Below the pieces are notes generated by a model that saw only the letters and a list, made by a program, of their open reading frames with translations, was not told the DNA's origin and searched no databases. A stretch of DNA of 64,000 bases from Solirubrobacter ginsenosidimutans (GTDB lineage Bacteria > Actinomycetota > Thermoleophilia > Solirubrobacterales > Solirubrobacteraceae). The translations under genes and the position numbers were made by a program. The first letter of the stretch is position 1; each line of letters starts with the position of its first letter. Of the stretch, positions 26,067-34,950 are shown piece after piece. The stretch covers positions 1 through 64,000 of the forward strand of contig NZ_JAPDOD010000022.1 in NCBI RefSeq assembly GCF_027587205.1, read 5' to 3'.

Positions 26067-26925
26067 GGAGCTGCTGGATCGTGCGGACGGCCATCGCGGT
26101 GAACGCGGAGTTGCTCTCGCGGTAGTACGGGACGATCATCGCGGCCTGGTGTAGCGCGATGCCACGCGCTCGCTCCCACGTACCGTCACCGACCTTCAAA
26201 CCGGCGCGGTAACGCGTTCGCGCGGCCGGTCCGAACACGCTCCACGCGGGGATGACGTCGGTCGCCGGGTCGCCGACGCCCGCTCCGCCGAAGTCGATCG
26301 CGGCGGCAAGCCCGCCGTCGCGCACCAGGAGATTGGGCGGCAGAAGGTCGCCGTGGATCCATACGGGCGTCCCGTCCCAGACCGGCGCCTCGAGCGCGCG
26401 CTCCCAGGCGGCCGTGGCGGCGGTTGCGTCGACGTCACGAGCGGCCGCGGCGATGGCGTCGCGGGTCATCGCGTCGAGTTCACGAAGCGGGCGGCGCCCG
26501 CCGCGCGGAGCCCCGGAGACGGGCTCGATCCGGCGCAACGCCGCCACGAAGTCGGCCAGCGCGTCGGCGACAGCGCACGGGTCGTCGACGAGCGCCTCGG
26601 CGTAGGGGTCGCCGTCGATCCACGCATAGATCGCCCAGGAGAACGGGTACGCGTCCCCGGCCCGCCCCTGCCACACCGGCGTCGGAACCGCCAGCGGGAG
26701 GAGCGGCGCCAGTCGCGGCAGCCACTCCCACTCGCGCTCCAGGTCGGCCGCCCACTTCGCCACCCGCGGCAGCCGCGCGTAGAGATCGTCGCCGAGGCGA
26801 TAGATGGCGTTGACGGTCCCGGTGGACCGGACGGCCTGAACCGGCCGGTCCGCGAGGGCGGGGAACTGCGCGGCCACCAACCGGGTCACCAGCGCTGTGT
26901 CGATCTCGACCTCGCCCTCGTGCAT
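26056..26925 (-). CDS. Aminoglycoside phosphotransferase (APH) family kinase
   Basis: 289 aa from the ATG at 26925, which overlaps the upstream gene's TGA; a GTG lies one codon earlier. Kinase-like features are the Brenner motif HGDLLPPNLLV (His191, Asp193, Asn198) and 'AIDFGGAGVGDPATD' (Asp211, magnesium ligand). The 'IYAWIDGDPY' hinge is also typical. The APH family phosphorylates antibiotics, choline, homoserine, fructosamines and other small molecules, and chromosomal actinobacterial members are mostly of unknown substrate, so drug resistance should not be assumed. It is translationally coupled to an alpha/beta hydrolase. Confidence 0.82.
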   Translation of the reverse strand: MHEGEVEIDTALVTRLVAAQFPALADRPVQAVRSTGTVNAIYRLGDDLYARLPRVAKWAADLEREWEWLPRLAPLLPLAVPTPVWQGRAGDAYPFSWAIYAWIDGDPYAEALVDDPCAVADALADFVAALRRIEPVSGAPRGGRRPLRELDAMTRDAIAAAARDVDATAATAAWERALEAPVWDGTPVWIHGDLLPPNLLVRDGGLAAAIDFGGAGVGDPATDVIPAWSVFGPAARTRYRAGLKVGDGTWERARGIALHQAAMIVPYYRESNSAFTAMAVRTIQQLLSD

Positions 26926-28175
26926 CACCCCAGGTTGGCAGCGAAGAACGCCGTCACGCGCTGCTCGTATTGGCGCGGGGCCGCGTGCAGCCCGCCGGTG
27001 TGGCCGGCCTGCGGGAGGTTCCAGTGCTCGACGTCGCGGTCGCCGGCCACCGCGTCGTAGTGGACGTTGAAGTCGTACTCCACGTCGCGCCCGCCCGACA
27101 CGAGCAGCAGCGGCGCATGGCCGTGGCGGACCATCTCCTCCAGCGGCGGCCCGGACTTCGCGCCCGACGTCAGCCGGACGGTCGCGAACTCGGCGGCCAG
27201 GAACGGGGTGAAGCCGGTGATGCCCTGCAGGCGGCGCCAGTCCTCGAACGAGCCGGCGGCGGTGCCGTCGCCGACGACCGCCCGCAGGTCGTCGTGCTGG
27301 CCGGCGGCCTCGACGAGGACGTCGGCGCCGGTCGAGAGGCCCAGCCCGCCGATCCGGCGCGGGTCGACCTCCGGGCGGGTCTTCAGGAACGCGACGGCGC
27401 CGGTGACGTCATGACCCCAGCCCCACCCGAACGAGTTCTGCGTGCCCTCGCTGCGCCCGCGGCCACGGGCGTCGTAGAGCAGGACGCCGTAGCCGTGCCG
27501 GGCGAGCATGCGGGCGTGGGCGACCGCGCCGGTACGGTCGCCACCGCCGCCGTGGAGCACGATCACCGTCGCGCCGTTGCGGGTCGGCCGGTACCAGCCG
27601 GAGAGCTTGACGCCGTCGTCGGCCTTGAACGCGACCTCGCGATAGTCGCCGCTGGGGGCGGCCCCGATGGGCGTCCGGAACTTGTGCGTCTCGGTCAGGG
27701 CCACGCCCATCATCACGATCATCAGCAGTCCCACCAGCGTGGCCGGAACCGCGAGCACCCGGTACGCCCAGCGGCGCCGCGTGCTCGTTGCGCCCGCGCC
27801 GCGGTGCCGGAACGGGATGTAGGCCGCGAGCAGGACCAGCGCGCCGCCGGCGACCGCCGCCAGCACGCCGGTCAGATCGCTCGCCGCCATGCTCTCGGCG
27901 CCGAGGTGCTTGATGTGCAGCGCCCCGTTGACGAGCGCCAGCGAGCCGAAGAGGAGCGCGAACGCGGCGCGGGCGCTGGGGCGCACGCGCGGGAAGAGGG
28001 ACACGGCACCCACCGCGCCGAGCAGCGCCACGAGGGCGCCGAGCGCGTGCTGCATGAAGCCGACGCCCGGCTGGCGCCCGAGGAAGGCGTCGTCGAGCGC
28101 GTGCAGCAGCGCGACTCCGGTGGCGGCGGTGAAGACGACGGTCTCTGGAGTCCGGCGTGCGAGCTTGGCGGGCAT
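26925..28175 (-). CDS. Membrane-anchored alpha/beta hydrolase
   Basis: 416 aa from the ATG at 28175 (MPAKLARRTPET); the longer frame upstream is compositionally unlike a protein. Four or five hydrophobic helices fill residues 10-160. A serine hydrolase domain (about 175-412) follows, with the oxyanion strand 'VIVLHGGGGDRTG' and nucleophile elbow GLSTG (Ser281). Acid and His candidates are in 'SGGRDVEYD' and 'QAGHTGG'. It probably acts at the outer face of the membrane on a lipid or peptide ester; the substrate is unknown. It shares a TGATG junction with the downstream kinase-like gene. Confidence 0.78.
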   Translation of the reverse strand: MPAKLARRTPETVVFTAATGVALLHALDDAFLGRQPGVGFMQHALGALVALLGAVGAVSLFPRVRPSARAAFALLFGSLALVNGALHIKHLGAESMAASDLTGVLAAVAGGALVLLAAYIPFRHRGAGATSTRRRWAYRVLAVPATLVGLLMIVMMGVALTETHKFRTPIGAAPSGDYREVAFKADDGVKLSGWYRPTRNGATVIVLHGGGGDRTGAVAHARMLARHGYGVLLYDARGRGRSEGTQNSFGWGWGHDVTGAVAFLKTRPEVDPRRIGGLGLSTGADVLVEAAGQHDDLRAVVGDGTAAGSFEDWRRLQGITGFTPFLAAEFATVRLTSGAKSGPPLEEMVRHGHAPLLLVSGGRDVEYDFNVHYDAVAGDRDVEHWNLPQAGHTGGLHAAPRQYEQRVTAFFAANLG

Positions 28176-28261
28176 TCCGTACACCGTGCCGAGCGCCCGT
28201 CGTCGCGCCGAGGGAGGCTCCCGGTGTCTCGGCGGCTCGAATCGCCCCGGCGGGGGTGCGG

Positions 28262-28828
28262 TTAGCCCCGCGCCCGCCGAGCGCGAGAGGCGCGCAGGTT
28301 CATGACATTGCCGCACGTCTTGGTGTCATGCCACACGCGGCTCCCGTTGCGGGTGCGGTCGTAGAACGCCGCGCCGCACACGGGGTTCTCGCAGGTCTTG
28401 ATCCGCTCCCACGCGCCGGCGTGCTGGGCGAGAAGAAGCTCGACGTGGACCAGTCCGGAGACGCTGCGCCAGCCCTCCCCGGTCGGACGGTAGGTGACCT
28501 CGCCGCCGGTCAGCTCGAGCTCGATCCGCTGCGACGGCACCGCCGGCACCGCGCGCTGGAGCAGGATCGCGCGGACGGCTTCGCGCAGGGCGCGCAGGCG
28601 GGGGAGATCGCTCGCGGTGAGCGTGACGGTGGGCGCGGCGCGCCGCGTCGACTCCGCCCAGATCAGCAGCGCCGCGTCGAGCCAGCCCTGGGCGCTCTCG
28701 ACGCTCGCCAGGAGGTCGGGGACGCGGCTGTGCGGGTCCAGCAGCGCGGTGTTGATCAGCTCCTGGACCAGGGAGAGCCCGGCGGGGGCGAGGTCGAGGC
28801 CGAAGCGTGCGCTGCTGCCTTGAGGCAT
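28262..28828 (-). CDS. CGNR zinc-finger (ABATE domain) protein
   Basis: 188 aa from the ATG at 28828. The ABATE-type helical domain fills residues 1-135. The C-terminal zinc finger has CENPVCGAAFYDRTRNGS (two Cys), then His and Cys in 'VWHDTKTCGNVMN', giving the CGNR motif that names the family. These proteins are predicted stress-responsive transcription regulators of actinobacteria. It diverges from an acetyltransferase; the 53-bp gap has TGACAG (28842-28847) and CTGTCA (28867-28872) as an inverted pair, a possible binding site. Confidence 0.85.
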   Translation of the reverse strand: MPQGSSARFGLDLAPAGLSLVQELINTALLDPHSRVPDLLASVESAQGWLDAALLIWAESTRRAAPTVTLTASDLPRLRALREAVRAILLQRAVPAVPSQRIELELTGGEVTYRPTGEGWRSVSGLVHVELLLAQHAGAWERIKTCENPVCGAAFYDRTRNGSRVWHDTKTCGNVMNLRASRARRARG

Positions 28829-28881
28829 GACCCAAGAGTAGTGACAGAAGCTAATTGACTTAGCCACTGTCATGTCGTAAC

Positions 28882-29565
28882 GTGAAGCCTGTGCTCCCCC
28901 TCGACAACCCGATCTACTCCGCCCTCGCCACCGACCAGGCTCCATTCGCGCTCACCAACGGACTCGCACGCCGGTTCCCACTCGAGGTCTCCCCGCTCGC
29001 CGGACTGCGCGACGGTTCCCCGGAGGCGTTCGCCGACCTGCGCGAGCTCGCCGAGCCCGGCGACCGCTTCGGCCTGTTCACCATCGCCGAACTGGAGGTC
29101 CCCGACGACTGGGAGCTCGTCGGCGAACGGTGGATCGACCAGATGGTGCTCGAGACGCCGGTCGAGCCCGTCGAAGGCCCGCCGCTCGTCGAGCTCGGCG
29201 AGGCCGACGTCCCCGCGATGCTGGCGCTCACCGCCGCCACGCAGCCGGGCCCGTTCGGGGCGCGCACGTTCGAGCTCGGCCGCTACCTCGGCATCCGCGA
29301 CGGCGAGCGCCTCGTGGCGATGGCGGGCGAGCGCATCCGCCCCGAGGGGGCGATCGAGATCAGCGCCGTCTGCACCGATCCCGACTACCTCGGCCGCGGC
29401 TACGCCAAGACGCTGATGACGACCCTGGCTGCGGGGATCTTCGCCGCCGGGCGCCAGCCGATCCTGCACGTCAAGACCGAGAACGGCGCGAAGCACCTCT
29501 ACGAGAAGCTCGGGTTCCGCGTGCGCCGTCCGGCCCGGCTGACCCAGATCAGGCGACCGCGCTGA
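28882..29565 (+). CDS. GNAT family N-acetyltransferase (FR47-like)
   Basis: 227 aa with a GTG start (VKPVLPLDNPIYSAL). The acetyl-CoA-binding motif A is visible at about 161-180 ('SAVCTDPDYLGRGYAKTL'), followed by a helix and the motif B-like 'ENGAKHLYEKLGFRVRR'. The N-terminal half is a degenerate second GNAT-like domain, as in FR47-type enzymes. It transfers acetyl groups to an amine; the acceptor is unknown. It is divergent from the CGNR regulator, which may control it, and is followed by an Lrp/AsnC-type gene after 47 bp. Confidence 0.83.
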   Translation: MKPVLPLDNPIYSALATDQAPFALTNGLARRFPLEVSPLAGLRDGSPEAFADLRELAEPGDRFGLFTIAELEVPDDWELVGERWIDQMVLETPVEPVEGPPLVELGEADVPAMLALTAATQPGPFGARTFELGRYLGIRDGERLVAMAGERIRPEGAIEISAVCTDPDYLGRGYAKTLMTTLAAGIFAAGRQPILHVKTENGAKHLYEKLGFRVRRPARLTQIRRPR

Positions 29566-29612
29566 GCGACCCTTCGAAGCCGACACATCCGGTGCGCAAT
29601 GATTCGCAACGG

Positions 29613-30077
29613 ATGGCGGTGCTGGACGAGATTGATTGCACGATCCTCGCGGAACTGCAGGAGCGCGGCGACATCCCGAACCTCGAGTTGGCCCGCCTCA
29701 CCGGCCTCTCGCCCGCTGCGACGTCGCGCCGTGTCGCCCGGCTGCGCTTCGAGGGCGTCATCGAAGCGGTGCGCGCGGTGGTCGTGCCGGAGGAGGTCGG
29801 CCTGCCGATCGAGGCGTTCGTCCTCGTCACGCTCGCCGGGCACGCTCCGGACGCCGAGATCCGCTTCGCCCGCGAGGTCGCCACGATGCCCGCCGTCCTG
29901 CGCGCGGACGGCGTTGCTGGCGCCGAGGACGCGCTGCTGCAGGTCGCGGTCGCCACGCCTGGAGACCTCCAGCGCCTGCTGCTCGCGCTCAAGCGGGCGG
30001 GCGCCGCGCAGCTCACCACGATGCTTCGCCTGCAGACGATCAAGCCCGCCGCGCCGCTGGCCGTCAGGGCTTCGTGA
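29613..30077 (+). CDS. Lrp/AsnC family transcriptional regulator
   Basis: 154 aa from the ATG at 29613 (MAVLDEIDCTILAEL); a GTG at 29592 is an alternative and neither has a strong ribosome binding site. The helix-turn-helix covers about 4-60 ('LELARLTGLSPAATSRRVARL'). The RAM effector domain ('IEAFVLVTLAGHAPDAEIRFAREVATMP') covers 65-140. It is probably an amino-acid-responsive regulator, perhaps for nearby genes. It overlaps the convergent membrane protein gene by 14 bp. Confidence 0.85.
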   Translation: MAVLDEIDCTILAELQERGDIPNLELARLTGLSPAATSRRVARLRFEGVIEAVRAVVVPEEVGLPIEAFVLVTLAGHAPDAEIRFAREVATMPAVLRADGVAGAEDALLQVAVATPGDLQRLLLALKRAGAAQLTTMLRLQTIKPAAPLAVRAS

Positions 30078-31284
30078 CCGTCACGCGGTCGACGATCTTG
30101 CCCGGGTAGCGCAGGCCGGAGCTCCCCGGGCGCGGGTACGGCCGCCGGCTGCGGTAGCTGACGACCACCCGATAGCGGCCGTTGCACCCGGAGCCCACGG
30201 CGATGTCCTTGACGACCGTCTCGCCGACGGCGACGTTGTGCTCGACGTCGGTGCCCACCGCGGTGGAGGTGTCGCAGTGCGGGAGGCGGACGAGGACGTT
30301 GTAGGCGGCGTTGGCGCCCGTGACGGCGACTGGCGCGCGGAAGCGGATCCGGAGGGCGTGGGCGCCGATGAAGCGCGCGTGCACGCTCGCCCTGACGTCG
30401 ACGTTCCCAGGCTTTGGGATCGGGACGAAGCCCGGCGGGTCGCCGCACGAGCCGCGCGGGTCGGTCGTCGTCGTGACGCGGCAGGTCCGCGCGCCGTAGT
30501 CGACCCGGGTGAGCTTCGGGGAGCTCGGCGTGAGCGCCGCGCGCGAGTCGTCGACGATCATGATCGCGCCGCCGTGGACGGTCTTCACCTGCGGCGCCCT
30601 GCCCTTGCCGACGAGCAGGTAGCCGCGGTCGGGCCCGAGCAGGTCGACCTTCGCCCCGCCGCGTGCGGTCAGCGCCGTGGCGCTCGCCCCGAGCAGACCG
30701 AGGTCCACCGAGCGCAGCTCGGCCGTGCGGCAGGCCGACAGTCCCGAACGCGCGGTCAGCGGCGTGGTCGAGCAGTTCAACGGGTCGGCGCCCGCCGGGA
30801 GCGCGGTGTAGTGCAGGGCCAGGAAGCCGTGACCCGCGCCGTCGTCGGCCACGCACTGGGTCGGGTTGGTCACGACGCCCGGCCGCAGCTCGTGGAACAT
30901 CCGGTCGCGGCCGACGAAGCCCAGCTTGCCGTCCTGCACCCGCCCGACCTGCAGACACGTGTAGCCGCGGGTGGTGGCGAAGCTGCGCAGCCCCCACGGG
31001 AGGCCGCCGACGGGGTCCTTGACCGAGTCGGTGAGCATCCGCACCGAGCCGTCCACCGGTGTCCCGTATCCCTTGCCGGGCGCGGGCTTGCCGAGCCGGT
31101 AGGCGACGGGCGAGCCGGTGGGGAGCAGCGAGGTCACCGCGAACGCCGCCCCGCCGGCCGTGAAGGTCGCCAGCACGGCCGCGAGGAAGAGGAACCGCCG
31201 GGACCGGCGCGGCGGTGTCGCGAGCTGCCGGCGGGCGGCCTCCTCGAGGCGGCGCTCGAGGACGTCAAGCGGATGATCGGCCAT
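30064..31284 (-). CDS. Membrane protein encoded with ECF sigma factor (anti-sigma-like candidate)
   Basis: About 406 aa. The ATG at 31284 is preferred because GAAGGA lies 8 bp upstream; a GTG two codons earlier is too close to it. A 30-residue basic cytoplasmic N-terminus and one transmembrane helix (about 33-53) precede a large exterior domain with several Cys ('TCLQVG', 'QCVADD', 'NCSTTPL', 'CGDPPG') likely forming disulfides. Its start overlaps the sigma gene by 20 bp. The short cytoplasmic part could bind the sigma factor, but no classical anti-sigma zinc motif (HxxxCxxC) is visible, so the role is inferred from position. Confidence 0.65.
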   Translation of the reverse strand: MADHPLDVLERRLEEAARRQLATPPRRSRRFLFLAAVLATFTAGGAAFAVTSLLPTGSPVAYRLGKPAPGKGYGTPVDGSVRMLTDSVKDPVGGLPWGLRSFATTRGYTCLQVGRVQDGKLGFVGRDRMFHELRPGVVTNPTQCVADDGAGHGFLALHYTALPAGADPLNCSTTPLTARSGLSACRTAELRSVDLGLLGASATALTARGGAKVDLLGPDRGYLLVGKGRAPQVKTVHGGAIMIVDDSRAALTPSSPKLTRVDYGARTCRVTTTTDPRGSCGDPPGFVPIPKPGNVDVRASVHARFIGAHALRIRFRAPVAVTGANAAYNVLVRLPHCDTSTAVGTDVEHNVAVGETVVKDIAVGSGCNGRYRVVVSYRSRRPYPRPGSSGLRYPGKIVDRVTVTKP

Positions 31285-31825
31285 CGGCACAGTCCTTCGG
31301 GGTCATTTGGCTTCGCAGCGTGCGCAGGCCGCGGCTCACGCGCTGGCGGACGACGCTCTCCGAGCAGCCGAGCCGCCCCGCGATCGCGTCGTAGCCGTCG
31401 TCGTCGAGGTGGTGGGCGGTGATCGCTTCGCGCTGGTCGGCGGGCAGCGCTTCGAGGGCGTCCAGCGCCGGCGTCTCGGCCTCCAGCAGCTCGATCGCCT
31501 CGTCGTCGAGCACGATCGGCTCCATGGCCAGCGCCCGGCGCGCCCGGTCCTCGACCGCGCCGCGGCGGATCGCATCGCGGAGCAGATTGTGGGCGATGCC
31601 ATAGAGCCACGACGCCGCGGGGGTGGGCTTCGGCTCGAAGCGCGGGACCGAACGCAGCGCGACCGCGAACGTCTCGGCGGTGAGGTCGAACGCCGCCTCG
31701 GTGTCGAACACGCGCCGCCGGAAGTAGGCGAGCACCCCGTGGGCGTGGCGCCGGTAGAACACGGCGAACGCCGCGGCGTCGGTGCGCGCCAGCACCAGCA
31801 GATCGCGGTCGTCGAGCAGCTCCAT
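31265..31825 (-). CDS. ECF-type RNA polymerase sigma factor
   Basis: 186 aa. Region 2 spans about 10-85 ('FYRRHAHGVLAYFRRRV', 'DLTAETFAVAL', 'SWLYGIAHNLLRDAIRR'). Region 4 spans about 115-175 ('LPADQREAITAHHLDDDGYD', then 'GCSESVVRQRVSRGLRTLR'). GAGGTGG upstream of the ATG is the likely ribosome binding site. As with many actinobacterial ECF factors it is followed by a membrane partner, here with a 20-bp overlap. The stimulus is unknown. Confidence 0.9.
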   Translation of the reverse strand: MELLDDRDLLVLARTDAAAFAVFYRRHAHGVLAYFRRRVFDTEAAFDLTAETFAVALRSVPRFEPKPTPAASWLYGIAHNLLRDAIRRGAVEDRARRALAMEPIVLDDEAIELLEAETPALDALEALPADQREAITAHHLDDDGYDAIAGRLGCSESVVRQRVSRGLRTLRSQMTPKDCADGRSSA

Positions 31826-31878
31826 CCACCTCGTGTATGGCAGGAATGTGACGGCTGTGACCGAGTACCGTCCGCGGT

Positions 31879-32841
31879 GTGCGTCAGGCCGTTCTCGCGC
31901 TCGTAGGGCTGCTGGTGTTCCCGGCGCTGGCGCGCGCGGACTACACCGTCGCGACGGTGCAGCGGGCGACGCCCGTGTCGGCGTACGCGGGACACGTCGT
32001 GTGGAGCCAGTTCGAGGGCGGGGCGTTTCACCTCTACGAGGCGCACGCGAGCCCCGCCAGGCTGGTCACGAACGCGCTGCCGGTCCCGCCGCGCGCGGTG
32101 CCATTCGACGCCGACATCGGCCCGGGCGCCGATGGCACACCCACCGTCGTCTACTCGCGCTGCTCTCGGGAGCCGCGGGCCGGCGCCGACGGGCTGCCGG
32201 TGTGGGCCACCGGGCGCGGGTGTGACGTCTACGCGTTCGCGCTCGGAGCGGCCGCCGAGGCGCGTGTCCCCGGTGTCAGCACGGGCGGCGCCTCCGAGTT
32301 CCTGCCGACCATCTGGCGCGACCACGTCGGGTTCGCCCGCGTCTACGTGGGGCGCAACCGCCTGCCGTACGTCTACGTTCGCGGCGACGGTCCATCCGAG
32401 CGCCAGCCGGGCGGGATGCGGGGCGACACCGGCCTGCCCGGGCCGACCTCGCTCGACCTCGCCGGCGTCCGGCTCGGGCTCACCTGGGGCGCGACCGTCA
32501 ACGGCGACTTCCGCTCCGACGCCCGGCTCGACACGACCACGGGCGGTCACACGCTGCTCGAGTTCACCACCGGGCAGGGCGTGGGCAACCGCGTCGTCAG
32601 CGCGTTCGTCTTCTCCGGGCGGGTGTGGTGGGTGCACGAGACGACGAGCGGCCCGCAGCACGTCTATCGCCGCTGGCGGATCAGCACCGAGAAGCTCGAG
32701 CAGGCGGAGATCCCCGCGACGCGGCAACGGACGCTCGCGATCGCGCCGCAGTCGGTCTCGAGCGTCTACTGGTCGAAGTGCGGCGACGCGGGCTGTCTCA
32801 TCGGTGGCGACGGCTTCGCGAATTTCGTGGCTACGCTGTAA
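31879..32841 (+). CDS. Secreted hypothetical protein, propeller-like
   Basis: 320 aa from a GTG start. A signal peptide (residues 1-20, VRQAVLALVGLLVFPALARA) is followed by repeated beta-hairpin units such as 'AYAGHVVWSQFEGGAFHLYE' and 'FSGRVWWVHETTSGPQHVYR', which suggests a small beta-propeller. Paired cysteines ('YSRCSRE...GRGCDVY' and 'SKCGDAGCL') fit an exported, disulfide-bonded protein. The gene diverges from the ECF sigma gene and is followed by the AlaRS-like region. Function is unknown. Confidence 0.65.
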   Translation: MRQAVLALVGLLVFPALARADYTVATVQRATPVSAYAGHVVWSQFEGGAFHLYEAHASPARLVTNALPVPPRAVPFDADIGPGADGTPTVVYSRCSREPRAGADGLPVWATGRGCDVYAFALGAAAEARVPGVSTGGASEFLPTIWRDHVGFARVYVGRNRLPYVYVRGDGPSERQPGGMRGDTGLPGPTSLDLAGVRLGLTWGATVNGDFRSDARLDTTTGGHTLLEFTTGQGVGNRVVSAFVFSGRVWWVHETTSGPQHVYRRWRISTEKLEQAEIPATRQRTLAIAPQSVSSVYWSKCGDAGCLIGGDGFANFVATL

Positions 32842-32845
32842 AGCG

Positions 32846-32908
32846 ATGAGCTCGACGACCCCCATCCGCATCCTGGGTGTCGTCGCCTGCCTCGCGCGAG
32901 CGCTTTAG
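32846..32908 (+). CDS. 20-codon leader-peptide-like ORF before AlaRS-like gene
   Basis: ATG at 32846 opens a 20-residue frame (MSSTTPIRILGVVACLARAL) that ends at TAG 32906-32908. Three of its last seven codons are Ala (positions 14, 17, 19). Its stop codon is immediately followed by the 9-bp GC stem at 32908-32932, and the alanyl-tRNA-synthetase-like gene starts 60 bp later. This is the layout of an attenuation leader. No strong ribosome binding site is visible, so chance is possible. Confidence 0.3.
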   Translation: MSSTTPIRILGVVACLARAL

Positions 32909-32932
32909 CCGCGGGCCCTTCCCGCCCGCGGC
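32908..32932 (+). promoter_or_regulatory. GC-rich hairpin in the leader of the AlaRS-like gene
   Basis: GCCGCGGGC (32908-32916) and GCCCGCGGC (32924-32932) are perfectly complementary with a 7-nt loop. No U-run follows, so it is not a classical terminator. It may mark the end of the upstream secreted-protein transcript, or act with the 20-codon frame as a regulatory leader. Confidence 0.5.
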
Positions 32933-32968
32933 TCACCAGCCCTCGCAACTTCTAGGCAAGGCAGGACC

Positions 32969-34123
32969 ATGCTCACGTCTGACGACATCCGGCGTTCCTA
33001 CGTCGATTTCTACACCTCCCGTGGCCACACGGAGATCCCCGGCTCGACGCTGATCGGGGACTCGACCGTGCTGTTCACCAGTGCCGGGATGCAGCCGCTC
33101 GTCCCGTACTTCTCCGGCGCGCCGCACCCGTCCGGGCGGCGGCTGGTCAACGTCCAGCGCTGCCTGCGCACCGTCGACATCGACGAGGTCGGCGACGACA
33201 GCCACCTCACGTGCTTCGAGATGCTCGGCAACTGGTCGCTGGGCGACTACTACAAGCACGAGTCGCTCAGCTGGACCCTCGAGTGGCTGCTGTCGGTGGG
33301 GGTGCCGTTCGAGCGCCTCGGCGTGACCGTCTTCTCCGAGGACGCGTACGCGCGTTCAATCTGGCGGCGCTTGGGGGTGCCGGACGAGCGAGTGCGGGTG
33401 CTCGGGCGCGAGGACAACTGGTGGGGTCCGCCCGGGCCGCACGGTCCCTGCGGGCCCGACTCCGAGCTCTTCTACGTCCGCGACGACGGCGAGTGGGTCG
33501 AGCTCGGCAACAACGTCTTCGTCACCCACGAGCAGTTGCCGGACGGCTCACTGCGGGCGCTGCCCCAGCACAACGTCGACGTCGGCCTGGGGTTGGAGCG
33601 CATCCTCTGCGTGCTGCAGGGGGTGACGTCGGTCTATGACACCGACCTGTTCACCGGCGTGCGCTCGGTCGTGCGTTCGCTGGCGCGCGTGTCCGACGAG
33701 CGCGCGGAGCGGATCGTCTGCGACCACGTCCGCTCAGCGGTCATGCTCGTGGGCGACGGCGTGCGGCCGTCCAACACCGAGCGCGGCTACGTGCTGCGGC
33801 GGCTGCTCCGGCGTGCGATCCGCCAGGGCCGCGTGCTCGGCATCGAAGGCCCGTTCCTGCGCTCGGTGGGTCGCGGCGTGCTCGACGAGCCGGCGGTGCT
33901 CGAGGTGCTCGAGCAGGAGGAGCGGCGCTTCGCGGGCACTTTGCGGCGCGGCCTGCGCGAGATCTCGCGGCTCTCAGTGGTCGACGGCGGCGAGTTGTAT
34001 CGCCTCTTCGAGACCTACGGGCTCCCGCCCGAGCTGACGCTCGAGGAGCTCGGGGTGCCCGCGCCCGGCTGGGAGGAGGAGTTCAGCCGGGCGCGGGACG
34101 AGCATCGTGCTCGTAGTCGTTAG
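32969..34123 (+). CDS. Alanyl-tRNA synthetase catalytic-core paralog (no editing or C-Ala domain)
   Basis: 384 aa, against about 870 for full AlaRS. Class II features are present in AlaRS order: '[14 protein letters not shown]' (35-48), '[19 protein letters not shown]' (63-81), [14 protein letters not shown] (83-96), '[14 protein letters not shown]' (156-169), 'DVGLGLERI' (204-212), and '[20 protein letters not shown]' with '[14 protein letters not shown]' (251-285) of the tRNA-binding helical region. The chain stops at '[15 protein letters not shown]...[11 protein letters not shown]', exactly where the editing domain would begin. It may activate alanine or another small amino acid for tRNA or for another acceptor. 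A mini-ORF and hairpin lie upstream; the gene overlaps the convergent aquaporin by 4 bp. Confidence 0.85.
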   Translation: MLTSDDIRRSYVDFYTSRGHTEIPGSTLIGDSTVLFTSAGMQPLVPYFSGAPHPSGRRLVNVQRCLRTVDIDEVGDDSHLTCFEMLGNWSLGDYYKHESLSWTLEWLLSVGVPFERLGVTVFSEDAYARSIWRRLGVPDERVRVLGREDNWWGPPGPHGPCGPDSELFYVRDDGEWVELGNNVFVTHEQLPDGSLRALPQHNVDVGLGLERILCVLQGVTSVYDTDLFTGVRSVVRSLARVSDERAERIVCDHVRSAVMLVGDGVRPSNTERGYVLRRLLRRAIRQGRVLGIEGPFLRSVGRGVLDEPAVLEVLEQEERRFAGTLRRGLREISRLSVVDGGELYRLFETYGLPPELTLEELGVPAPGWEEEFSRARDEHRARSR

Positions 34124-34869
34124 GCCATCTGCTTGAAGCGCGGGGCGTCGGAGGCGACCGCGGATTCCTCCGCGCTCACGGCGCTGGCGTCCTTGAACAG
34201 GGCCATATGGATGCCGGCGCCGATCACCGCGCCCACCACGGGCGCGACGATGAACAGCCACAGCTGCGACAGCGCCCACCCGCCGACGAAGATCGCCGGG
34301 CCGATGCTGCGTGCCGGGTTGACCGACAGGTTGGTGATCGGGATGCCGACGAGGTGGATCAGCGTCAGCACGAGGCCGATCGGGATGCCGGCGAACGCGA
34401 CGTTGGCCAGCTTGTCGGTCGCCGAGAGGACGGTGAAGATCAGGAAGGCCGTGAGGATCGTCTCGGCCAGGAACGCGCCGCCGAGCGAGTAGCCGCCGGG
34501 GGAGTGATTGCCGTAGCCGTTGGCGCCGAGGCCCATCACGCCGGCGTCGTAGCCGCCCTTGCGCGAGTTGGCGATGATCAGCAGCACGCCCGCGGCGACG
34601 ATCGCGCCGAGCACCTGGGCGATCCAGTAGCGGACGGCCTCGCTGATCTCGATCTTCCTGGACACGAGCAGGCCCACCGTGACCGCCGGGTTGATGTGGC
34701 AGCCGGAGATCGGGCCGATCGCGTAGGCCATCGCCAGCAGCGAGAGGCCGAAGGCGAACGCCACGCCCAGGTTGCCGATCTTGTCGCCGGCGATGACCGC
34801 CGCTCCGACACCGCCCAAGACCAGGACGAACGTTCCGAAAAACTCCGCACCTGCACGCCGCAATGGCAT
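34120..34869 (-). CDS. aqpZ: Aquaporin (AqpZ-like MIP channel)
   Basis: 249 aa from the ATG at 34869, with GGGGAG 6 bp upstream. Six membrane helices and two NPA loops are visible: HINPAVTVG (NPA 60-62) and [11 protein letters not shown] (NPA 184-186). The selectivity-filter Arg follows the second NPA, and His172 in '[10 protein letters not shown]' fits the water-specific AqpZ pattern rather than a glycerol facilitator. An insertion of about 25 residues between TM3 and TM4 ('[20 protein letters not shown]') is common in AqpZ relatives. It conducts water across the cytoplasmic membrane. It converges on the AlaRS-like gene. Confidence 0.9.
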   Translation of the reverse strand: MPLRRAGAEFFGTFVLVLGGVGAAVIAGDKIGNLGVAFAFGLSLLAMAYAIGPISGCHINPAVTVGLLVSRKIEISEAVRYWIAQVLGAIVAAGVLLIIANSRKGGYDAGVMGLGANGYGNHSPGGYSLGGAFLAETILTAFLIFTVLSATDKLANVAFAGIPIGLVLTLIHLVGIPITNLSVNPARSIGPAIFVGGWALSQLWLFIVAPVVGAVIGAGIHMALFKDASAVSAEESAVASDAPRFKQMA

Positions 34870-34950
34870 TGCAACTCCCCTTGGTTGCCCGACTCTGCCT
34901 GAGAAGCCTCCCACGCCGCGGGGCCTATGTAAATGCAAGCAACAAATGCG

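Noticed and set aside
26056..26925. Calling the APH-fold gene an aminoglycoside resistance gene
   Set aside because: It lies in an ordinary chromosomal setting with a hydrolase, and the family covers many other substrates.
28842..28872. TGACAG/CTGTCA inverted pair between the CGNR and GNAT genes
   Set aside because: Six-base arms with a 19-bp spacer are weak evidence; mentioned in the gene entry only.
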